DNA of 39,178 bases from a virus, in IMG/VR virus record IMGVR_UViG_3300025120_000173, positions 1 through 39,178 of that record, one strand, 5' to 3'. The notes beneath the pieces were generated by a model that was given only the letters and a program-made list of their open reading frames with translations, was not told the DNA's origin and searched no databases. The position numbers and the translations under genes are program-made. How positions within the stretch are numbered: position 1 is the first letter of the stretch; each line of letters begins with the position of its first letter. Positions 7,700 to 16,400 of the stretch are shown in pieces.

Positions 7700-7906
7700 A
7701 TGAAGTTTATAAAATTTTTATTAATTTGGATTAGCCAAAATTTAGCTATACCTTTTTGGGTGGTAGGTCACATACATTTATCATTTCACAACTTTCATGA
7801 TGTGGTTGAAATATTGTCATCAATAGGAATGAATTTAATAGTGGCAATTGGGTTCATATTAGATTATAAAAATGACAGAGCAACAAATACAAGCAAAAAG
7901 AATTAA
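7700..7906 (+). CDS. Small membrane protein with two predicted helices
   Basis: 68 residues. Two hydrophobic stretches (about 3-24, FIKFLLIWISQNLAIPFWVV, and about 40-55, IGMNLIVAIGFIL) are separated by a histidine-rich loop (GHIHLSFHNFH). The C-terminal tail is basic and polar (DYKNDRATNTSKKN). Small size, two membrane helices and a charged tail fit a holin, but they also fit many early phage membrane proteins. Its place among replication genes, with no lysin beside it, makes lysis only a guess. It overlaps the VRR-NUC gene by 35 bases. Confidence 0.55.
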   Translation: MKFIKFLLIWISQNLAIPFWVVGHIHLSFHNFHDVVEILSSIGMNLIVAIGFILDYKNDRATNTSKKN

Positions 7907-8111
7907 AGAGTTGGAGGCTGAAGGTTATTATGTAATCAAGCTAATAAAAACAAACAAAAATGGTATACCAGATATAGTGGCTATACCACCAAATTGTAAA
8001 GTAATTTTTTCAGAGATTAAAAAACCAAATGGCAGAGTGTCTGCCATACAACAATATAGAATTAAAGAACTAAATAAACATGGAGTCAAAACAGAAATAT
8101 ATAGAGGATGA
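7872..8111 (+). CDS. VRR-NUC domain nuclease
   Basis: 79 residues, the usual length of stand-alone phage VRR-NUC proteins. The order GIPDIVA (31-37, catalytic Asp34), VIFSEIKKPNGRVSAIQ (44-60, Glu48-x-Lys50 and Gln60) and a final helix KELNKHGVKTE is a complete VRR-NUC signature within the PD-(D/E)XK fold. Such proteins are related to Holliday-junction resolvase and FAN1 nucleases and probably cut branched DNA. It lies directly downstream of the SF2 helicase and overlaps both neighbours. All catalytic positions are present. Confidence 0.85.
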   Translation: MTEQQIQAKRIKELEAEGYYVIKLIKTNKNGIPDIVAIPPNCKVIFSEIKKPNGRVSAIQQYRIKELNKHGVKTEIYRG

Positions 8112-8394
8112 GTTTGAATTAGATGAGTATTTTATTAAACAAATACATAGATTTAGAAACGGTTCGTCTGTAAGAATTGCGTCACAAATAGACAAAATGT
8201 TTGGGTTTAAATCTACTAACGGAAGAATGAAAAACATAGCAGGACATGTTAACGATCATTTTGACAACCCAGTTTTTTTTATAATAGATTATTATAGAGA
8301 GGAAGATGAATCACCTTTAGTTCTAGTTGATATAAGACCAACTGACGTGGATAAATATTTAGACTTTATAAACTTAAACAAATATATAAAATGA
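8080..8394 (+). CDS. Hypothetical protein, 104 residues
   Basis: Starts with an ATG inside the VRR-NUC gene (32-base overlap), and its stop overlaps the next start as ATGA. It is acidic at both ends with a basic centre (RIASQIDKMFGFKSTNGRMKNIAG) and ends with a beta-rich stretch VFFIIDYYREEDESPLVLVDI. No family is recognised. The double overlap with two nucleic-acid genes supports a real gene in the replication unit. Confidence 0.6.
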   Translation: MESKQKYIEDEFELDEYFIKQIHRFRNGSSVRIASQIDKMFGFKSTNGRMKNIAGHVNDHFDNPVFFIIDYYREEDESPLVLVDIRPTDVDKYLDFINLNKYIK

Positions 8395-8786
8395 AAGTTT
8401 TAAGAACTTCAGGAACAGTAGATGACAAAAGAATTATAGATGCTGTAGAAGCTGCAACAGGTATTCAAAACATAAGACTTACTACTAGGAAAAGAGAATA
8501 TGTAGATGCCAGAAGAATTGCATACAAAATTTTTAGAGTAACTAAAATGTACTCATATTCAAAAATAGGATCATTATTTGACAAAGACCACGCAACTATA
8601 TTGTTTGGAATTAAAACAGCAGAAAATTTATTAGATACTGAACCTAGTTTTAAACATAATTATTTAGAAGCTTTATCAGTAATAGGAGGCCTGGAGGGCA
8701 GAAAAGCAAGAATTATGGAAAGAATTAATCAATTAAAAAAAGAGTTATTAACAATAGAAAAAAAAGAAAATGGAATACAATTATGA
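8391..8786 (+). CDS. DnaA domain IV-like DNA-binding protein
   Basis: 131 residues. Residues 33-80 match DnaA domain IV well: KREYVDARRIAYKIF is the basic first/second helix region, and YSKIGSLFDKDHATILFGIK (57-75) is the helix-turn-helix including the KDHATI equivalent of the RDHST box-recognition signature. A lysine-rich, probably coiled-coil tail follows (MERINQLKKELLTIEKKE). There is no AAA+ domain, so it can bind DNA but not form an ATP-driven initiator filament. It may mark a phage origin, compete with or recruit host DnaA, or act as a repressor; the choice is inference. It is the better conserved of two such genes. Confidence 0.75.
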   Translation: MKVLRTSGTVDDKRIIDAVEAATGIQNIRLTTRKREYVDARRIAYKIFRVTKMYSYSKIGSLFDKDHATILFGIKTAENLLDTEPSFKHNYLEALSVIGGLEGRKARIMERINQLKKELLTIEKKENGIQL

Positions 8787-9003
8787 AGATATTGAAAAAA
8801 TATTAAATTTTAAAAGTTGGACAAACAAAAGAAAAATTGATGAATTATTGCAAATAGATTGCAATATGTATACAAACATGGGGATAGATAGTTCAAAAAA
8901 AGACCGACAAGATACAAAAAAACGTTCTAAAGCAATTTATAAGTCAATCTCTAAAGTTGACGAATCTATTGGACATAGTCTTATAAAGGCGATGGATAGT
9001 TAA
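8770..9003 (+). CDS. Hypothetical protein, 77 residues
   Basis: ATG 8770 overlaps the DnaA-like gene by 17 bases. The protein is small, mostly helical-looking and charged (EDIEKILNFKSWTNKRKIDEL, then SSKKDRQDTKKRSKAIYKSI). There is no motif I recognise, no membrane segment and no secretion signal. The basic central stretch could bind nucleic acid. It closes the chain of overlapping genes that began at 3558. Confidence 0.55.
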   Translation: MEYNYEDIEKILNFKSWTNKRKIDELLQIDCNMYTNMGIDSSKKDRQDTKKRSKAIYKSISKVDESIGHSLIKAMDS

Positions 9004-9059
9004 TAACTTTTAGGTGTGTTGTTGTTTATTTTTTTGTAAATTAAAGAAACAATAAATCA

Positions 9060-9248
9060 ATGACTATCCAAAAAAACAATCATAATTCTATAAACTTCAT
9101 CAATCTCTTGATGAAAAGAATTAATTCATTGACTGATGATGTTTATGAATCCTTGATGGACGAGGACTATGATATGCTCAAGACTACTATTAAAGAGCTC
9201 AATCTTGTTTTAAAGGATACTCAAAAACTTGCAGAAGATGAAATATAG
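9060..9248 (+). CDS. Small helical hypothetical protein, 62 residues
   Basis: Starts at ATG 9060 after a 56-base A/T-rich gap. The protein (starts MTIQKNNHNSINF, ends LVLKDTQKLAEDEI) is acidic and probably a two-helix bundle, with no recognised motif. It overlaps the phosphoesterase gene by 11 bases and ends in the same region as that gene's first codons, suggesting coupled translation. It may be a partner subunit of the phosphoesterase, but nothing beyond position shows this. Confidence 0.5.
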   Translation: MTIQKNNHNSINFINLLMKRINSLTDDVYESLMDEDYDMLKTTIKELNLVLKDTQKLAEDEI

Positions 9249-10254
9249 ACCTCGCTTAAGTGAAGAGGAATATGCTTTAGTTACAAAACACAGAGCTCTA
9301 CAAAAAGAATGTGAGCTTTCAGGAATTCCTGTTAAAGATGTAAACCATTATTGGTATAAAGGAAAGCATTTCTCATTACACGTTAAAAACAAAGGAGTTT
9401 CTCCAGAGGAATTGAGAGATGATATTATTAAGGCAATGGATAAACATTCGCCTACTTATTACAAGATTAAAAGAAAAAAATTAGAAAAAGGTCATCTTTT
9501 AGTTATAGATCCTGCCGACATACATATAGGAAAACTTTGTTCTTCTTTTGAAACAGGAGAAGAATATGACTCACAGATTGCAGTTAAAAGAGTTAAAGAA
9601 GGTGTTAAAGGAATTTTAAATAAAGCAAAAGGTTTTAATATTGATAAAATACTTTTTGTTGGTGGTAATGATATACTACACGTTGACTCCCCTAGAAGAC
9701 TTACAACATCAGGAACACCACAGGATACTGATGGCATGTGGTATGAAAATTTTATGACTGCAAAAAAATTGTATGTAGATATATTAGAAATGTTAATTAG
9801 TATAGCTGACGTTCATTTTGTATACAATCCAAGTAATCATGATTACATGTCTGGGTTTATGCTTTCAGATTCAATACAGTCGTGGTTTAGAAAATGTAAA
9901 AACATTACATTCGACTGTTCAATTGCACACAGAAAAGGTTTTAAGTATGGAAGTAATTTAATAGGAACAACTCATGGAGATGGAGCTAAAATTCCTGACT
10001 TGCCATTAATTATGGCTAATGAATTTGCACAAGAATGGGCAGACACTAAACACCGCTATGTGTATACACATCATGTGCATCACAAAACAAGTAAAGACTT
10101 TCATGGTATAACTGTAGAAAGCTTAAGGTCTCCAAGTGGAACAGACTCCTGGCATCATAGAAATGGATATGGAATTGGAGGAGTAAAAGCAATTGAAGGA
10201 TTTATACATTCAAAAAAACATGGGCAAGTAGCTCGATTAACACATATATTTTAA
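9238..10254 (+). CDS. Calcineurin-like metallophosphoesterase
   Basis: 338 residues from ATG 9238; a TTG at 9229 would add three. Metal-binding motifs appear in order: DIHIG at 94-98 (motif I), GGND at 142-145 followed by ILH (motif II), PSNHD at 198-202 (the GNHD motif III), then THGDG and finally THHVHH. This is a complete calcineurin-type active site, near to phage and SbcD/Mre11-like phosphoesterases. The N-terminal 85 residues form a separate, basic region. It may be a DNA nuclease or end-processing enzyme in replication; the substrate cannot be read from sequence. It lies at the downstream end of the early arm. Confidence 0.8.
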   Translation: MKYRPRLSEEEYALVTKHRALQKECELSGIPVKDVNHYWYKGKHFSLHVKNKGVSPEELRDDIIKAMDKHSPTYYKIKRKKLEKGHLLVIDPADIHIGKLCSSFETGEEYDSQIAVKRVKEGVKGILNKAKGFNIDKILFVGGNDILHVDSPRRLTTSGTPQDTDGMWYENFMTAKKLYVDILEMLISIADVHFVYNPSNHDYMSGFMLSDSIQSWFRKCKNITFDCSIAHRKGFKYGSNLIGTTHGDGAKIPDLPLIMANEFAQEWADTKHRYVYTHHVHHKTSKDFHGITVESLRSPSGTDSWHHRNGYGIGGVKAIEGFIHSKKHGQVARLTHIF

Positions 10255-10256
10255 CA

Positions 10257-10418
10257 ATGATAAAAAAAGAATGGCTATTTATGAATGACACTAAAAAAAA
10301 CAACAACGCAATAAAAAATATTATATTAAATCAAGTTCTTCAAGAAAAACAAAAGGAACATCCTGATGTTAATTTGATACGAAAACTTCAACAACTATTA
10401 GATAAAAACAACAAATAA
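10257..10418 (+). CDS. Small charged hypothetical protein, 53 residues
   Basis: ATG 10257 follows the phosphoesterase stop by 2 bases, and the frame runs to TAA 10416-10418. The protein (starts MIKKEWLFMNDTKKNNN, ends RKLQQLLDKNNK) is basic and rich in Lys, Asn and Gln, with a probable amphipathic helix around VLQEKQKEHPDVNLIRKLQQ. It ends one base before the stop codon of the convergent giant gene on the other strand. The short length lowers confidence; spacing and compositional fit support it. Function is unknown. Confidence 0.5.
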   Translation: MIKKEWLFMNDTKKNNNAIKNIILNQVLQEKQKEHPDVNLIRKLQQLLDKNNK

Positions 10419-10428
10419 TTTATTTGTT
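10410..10428. terminator. Possible bidirectional terminator at the convergent junction
   Basis: AACAAATAA at 10410-10418 is the exact reverse complement of TTATTTGTT at 10420-10428, around a single T. The palindrome contains the stop codons of both convergent genes. T runs follow on each strand (+: about 10434-10440; -: across 10404-10408). The stem is A/T only and the T runs are slightly displaced, so it would be weak. Confidence 0.4.
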
Positions 10429-13400
10429 CATCATTTTTTTTAATCTTTCTTCTTGCTCTTTAAGTTTCTCCATCTGCTTTTTATACTTTGGATTAGATTC
10501 TCTTCTTTGTTTATTCTTTATAAGTTTTTCATATCCTTTTGGATCAAATTCTTTCATCTCCTTTAAGCTAAATGGCTCTAATTTACCAGGCTCTTCTTTA
10601 TACTCTTCTTCCAAAAATCCTCTTCTTATATCTCTATAAAAAGGTACGCCACCAAACATATTAGCTATTTCAATAGCTGTTCTCGATGAAAATAATTTAT
10701 CTAAGTTTTCCTGTTTACTTTCTTCTGTACTGTTGGAGAGGCCTCTGGCTAATAACTCGCCACCTCTAATTGCTGATTTCATGTATGGATTAAAAGGCCC
10801 AGACGCTTGAATTAGAAGGGCTTTTGATAAGTTTCTTTTTGCATTATCTGGATTTATTGTTGCATATAAAAGAGCATCTTCAAATCCATTATATTCTTCT
10901 TTTGACCTTAATCCTAACTCATATCCAAAGTCTTTATTCAATTGCTCTATGGTAAAGTTAAGAGGCATCATAGGAATATTTCCAGCCACACCTCTACTCA
11001 AAAGAGAAGTAGCTGCTCCTACACTTTGACGAAAACCTAACTCTTCATAATCTGTATCATCTTTATCATCTCCAATGCCTAACATTCCAAACATACCTTG
11101 ACCAAAATATCTTAACAACATAACATACATTGTCATTCTCAATCCTACTCCAGCTAATGTGCCTGCGCCCCTTACAACTCCTAGTTGTCCTTGTCCCATC
11201 ATTGAGGCAACAGCTTGTCTTGCTGTGGCATATTCATTTAAACTAAATTTAGACATATATGAATTAATCATTCTATAAAAATTCAATGCTCCTTCCCCAT
11301 CCTGAGCTTGATTTTTTAAGACAGCAGAAAAAGGATCGTTAGATGTAGCAGCCATAGTTACAAACCCATCTGCTTTTCTTGTAGCTTTTTTTATTGCATC
11401 TGAATATTTATTCATATAATCCGAATCTTTATCAGCTATTTTATCAAAGTTCACTTCAGTCCCTGTTTCAGCTTTAAAACTTGTTGCAAAAGTTCCAAAC
11501 CATAAAGGTCTTGAAATCATTTGATCAGGCTTAGTTATTAATACTTCTCCAATTTTATTTACTACTTTTGGAATATATTTTACCCCTGTATTTCTTGCTA
11601 AAATTTCAGCAGCTGATCCTAATTTGCCTTTAGCCTTTGGAGATGATTTTTTGCTTTGAACCCCTTGTGTTTCTGCTTTTGAACCACCTAATTGTTCATC
11701 AGCATATAATTTAGTTTGGCTAGTTGAATCTACATTTTCTACTACAAGTCTACCTCTATTGTTATTGTTTGTATCCATACTGTAAGGAAGATACTTAGTC
11801 ATACCTAAAGTTATTTCACCAGGGGCAGATAATGCTGCAAAAGCAAGGTTAGATGCAAGTTCAGCTCCAGCTCTTGGAATAGAAGCTAAAGTACCATAGT
11901 ACCCTAAAGTTTTAAGACTATTCATAAATTCACCACCAATAACTTGACTACTCATATTATTTGATACAACATTATTAAGTGATTCACTATATATTTTATT
12001 TAAATCTAAAACAGCTTCATTTAATTGGTCTTGCTTTTTAGATGACAATTTATTATTTTGTGTTATGCCTTTAAGAGAATTCATTGATTGTCTTGTGGAA
12101 GCTATTTCATTGCTTAAATAAAAATCCATACCTGTGGATTTCGTTGCTCTTAATGCAGTATTTATAGGATCAAAATCAATAGCAGTATTATTTGTTCTTT
12201 CAAAAGAAGTTTTAGATTTTGTTCCAGGGTTGTTTATATAACTTACAGCGTCTTGATAGCTAGCATCATTTCTTTCCTGTCCTTGAAATACTGCTTTATG
12301 ATGAACGTAATTATTAATCAAATCAATTTCGTTTCCTCTAACAATTCTAGTAGCATATGCCTGCTTACTACCTAAGCCTGCGTAAACTTTTTCTAATAAT
12401 TGCAATGCTCTTTTTGTTTTAGTAGACATTGATTCGTCCATTTTTTTAAGTGAAATTTGACCATTATCACTATATTTTTTTGCTATCTTAGAAAGTATAT
12501 CAATACTAGCTTGATTATATTTGCTAGATTTTTTGTCACTATTATATTTATCTATAGTTCCTTCTATAAACTTAATAGCAGGATTAGTTCCTTTTTTATT
12601 TGAATTAGATTCAAATTCTTTTTGAAGAAGATATGTAGTCAGCTCAAATCTTCTTTGAACGGCATTGTTTATACTTTCTGTTCTGCTTGGAGCTATTAAT
12701 GACTCGACTGCGTCTATAATATCTGTTTGTTCATTCATGAAGTTTTTAAATCTAGCATGAGCTTCAGCAGTAGGTCTTATAAGATTTTCATTAATTGCAT
12801 TGTTCTTGTAATTACCAAACATATTGTCTATAACATTTAAAGGATTAGACCTTATCATTTGCCCTACAACTCCAATTGATTTAGAAGATTTACCTCCAAC
12901 TCCAGCTTTACCTAAAGAATTTTTCATACTAGCAACTGCATATTGTCTCATTGTAGAAAATTTACCTTTAGCTGTAAACATCTTATTTAACACAGGAGCA
13001 ATATTTACTGCTCTTTGATTTCCTTCTACTTTTTGTGCAATTTTATTCGCGTAGTAGGTATAAAAACCTTCAGATATATTTTCCAAATGAACATCTAATT
13101 CTGCTAACTCACTTCCTGTTAACATAGCCAACTGTCCTTTGTTTAAATTTTTCAAAGTCTTTGGCCCAATACTTTGTTCTAAAGAAATTTTGCTTAGACC
13201 ATTGTTGAGGTTTAGTTTTTTAGATTTTTTTGCAGTGGTGTTTATAAGAGATGCTCTGTTTTTTGCGTAATCATTTACAGCTTCAACAACACCAGAATTG
13301 CTTTCGTTTTCAGATGAATTTACTTTATCAACTAATATTTCTAAAGTACCAGAGTCTAAAGCATCTAATTTTTTTTCTATAAATTCAGAATTTTCTTCTA

Positions 13401-16400
13401 TTAATGTTTCACCACTTATATCTGGATTTAGTATTTTATTGATTATTTTTTGAGTTCCTTCTTTATAAACAAACTGTCCTTTTGTTTCATCAAATTCTAT
13501 TTCAGATTCAGTATTAATTTCTTGTGGCTTAGTAGATTTTAATAAATCATTAGCTTCTTGAACTAACTCGTTATTTAGCTTAGTAGTTTTATTTTGTTTA
13601 GCAATTTTAGCTAAAAATTCATTGTAAGATTTTAAAGTAGCAGGATCTAAATCAGTTAAAGGTGTAGTAACTAATTGAGATACAGCTGCCTCTAAATTAG
13701 AGTTATCACTCAGCTTTCCTGAATTTAATCTTTTAGTTGTTCGAGCAGCAAGATTATTTGCTATGTCTAAATCATTCGCATAATCTGCATTGCCAAATAT
13801 TTTTTCAGCATACTCTTGAACTCTTTTTACTTGAATAGGGTTGTCTAAGTTTACCTCGTTTATTTTATTTATAATAGCTCTTGTTTGTGCTGGTGTAATA
13901 GTCCCTTTTCTTTTCTTTGCATAAGCTTTTATACCATCATTTAGACTTTTCCTTTTTTGCTTCAAGTCCATTTTCTTTTCTTTGGCAGACTTATTCCAAG
14001 ACTTCCAAAATCTTTTTCGTTGAGCATTTTCACTTTCTGGCTTCGCCATGTCTTGTCTAGTCGTGCTCTTAGTTGAAGCCAGTATAGCCTTATATGTTTC
14101 TGGGGTTATAGTTGTGTTACTGGTTTGACCAATTGCTTCAACCTCAGCTTGAACCTCAGCTTCAGAACCTGCATACAAATCTATGTCTGCATTTGAAAAC
14201 TCAGTATCTCCTCTAGCTATTTTTATAGCTAAAGATCTTTCTCTTGATTTATCTTTAGGTACATTTTTTTTCTTTTGGGATACAGCATTGTCAATAGCTT
14301 CTTTGTTTTCTGCATAAAACTGAAGAGCATCTTCTGAAAAATCTTGAGTACCATCTTGCTCAACTATTCTATTAGCAAATGACTCTACCGAATTTTCATT
14401 GTTCACACTCATCACTTCCTCGTTAGTGGATGTGTCCACTGTGGGGGAAGGTGTTGATTTAGCAGCATCATTCGCTGCAATTTTTTCGGCATAAGCTTTA
14501 GCCTCAGCTGAGGTTTTAAAGTTTTTAGTTAAAGCTTTGCTTCTAGTCATTTGACCACCTTGATTTGTATTAACTCTTACTTGAAATCTATAATCAGTAT
14601 CTTTGCTAGTAGATCCTTCACCTTTATCATTTTGAGCTGAAATAGTTACTTCCACTTTATCAGAAGAATAGTTTTCAAATCTACCCTCTGAACCAGGACT
14701 ATTAGGTGTTAGAAAATCTTTTGTTTCTTCAACCTCCTCATCAGTGGATGTGTCCACTGTGGGGGAAGGTGTTGACTTAGCAGCATCATTCGCTGCAATT
14801 TTTTCGGCATAAGCTTTAGCCTCTTTAAAATTTGAAAATTTCTTCGAAACGGTCACACCATCTTTTGTAACCTCAACATCAAAACCACCAGTGGGTGCAT
14901 TTTTCTTATTAGTTTCAGCGTTTAAATACACCTCGGCTGTATCTGAAACATAGCTTTCATATAAACCTGAAGATTGTTGTGAATTTGGTGTTAGTAAATC
15001 TTTTGTTACTTCAACTTCTTCTTGCGTTTCTTCAGAAGACTCCCGTACTTCTGTCTCCACTTCTTGGCTATCTTCGGATGATTGATCTGAAGATATATTT
15101 CCTGTTTCTTGCTTTTGAACGGCATCTTCTTTTGTTTTATCGGTTTTTAAATCTGATTTATTTAAGTCAGTATATTCCAACTTAGTGTCTACATCCATAA
15201 CATTAAAGTTATCTATAGCTCTTTGAGTTATAGCTCCATCACTTATAGTGTAGTTTGTTTCTCCTCTTTCCTCAGCTTCTTGAACAAGCTCTTTACCAGC
15301 TTCATCTTTTAATTTTAATTTTCCTTTAGAATTAACGTAATCAAATTGAGTTCTACTTCTTATCTCATTTCTTAAGTTTTGTATCTTTTGATCTATTTCA
15401 GGGTGAAAAGATTTATCTCTCTCTTTTTTTAATTGTTCTTGTTTTTGAATTTCATTAATGCTATTCATAACAACTAATGATGTTTCTGGAGATAAGTTCG
15501 TAGGAATACTATTAATTGTGTTTACATATAAATCAATATCTCCAAGCAAATTAGAAACTTGTTCTTCAGTGTAAACATTTTGCTGCACCATACTGTTTAA
15601 AAACTTAGTTGTTTTATCAACATCTTTAGACAATCCATGCAAAGCTTCCATTCTGTCAATTGCTGCTGCTCCTGGGTTAAAATTAGCTTTAATAGATGTT
15701 GACGTAGCAGAAACCATGTCTCCACCAAAAGGCATTAATAAACCTGCTGCCCCTGCTAAAATAGTTGTGTTAGTGTACTCAGCACCAGTAATAGTGTTGT
15801 TCATTATCTCTCTTCCAGCTACCTCATTAACATTATCTGCTATAACAAACGCTTGACCTGCCTGCTGAACATTTTCTTGAAAAACTTCTTTTCCACTTTC
15901 TTGAATGTACACAGGGTAGTTTTGTATTATTTTCTGTTGTATTTTTTGAAAATAAGCATTTAATCCTTTATCTCCACCTTTTTGATATGCGTCAACAAGT
16001 CCTTTTGTAACTTTTTCAGTAGCTTTTGAACCAAATATTTTATTCATTGCTACAGCTTGTGTAGATATTGGCGCTGTCATAGTTCCTAAAGCAAATCCTT
16101 GCATCCCTGCTTTTTGTCTTAATTCTACTGCTGTAGCTTCATCTAAACCATTTGAAATAGCTTGGTCGTAAGTACTACTGGCTAAGTTTGTTGAAAATAA
16201 AGTTCCTTGAGCAATCATAGCTGAAGCTGTAGTTGCCTTCATTGGAATTGATTTTAAAATGTTTACGGCTTTAGTTCCTTTATCAAAAGATCCCAAAAGT
16301 GCAGATCCACCTCTTCCAACATTACCCACTCCACGCGTTAAAGCAATTTGAAGCAACATATCAGTAGCTATTCCTGTTGTGGCTATTACTGTACCTGAAC

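Noticed and set aside
7700-7906. Holin assignment for the small two-helix membrane protein.
   Set aside because: No endolysin is nearby and it lies among replication genes; topology alone is not enough, so it is left as a membrane protein.
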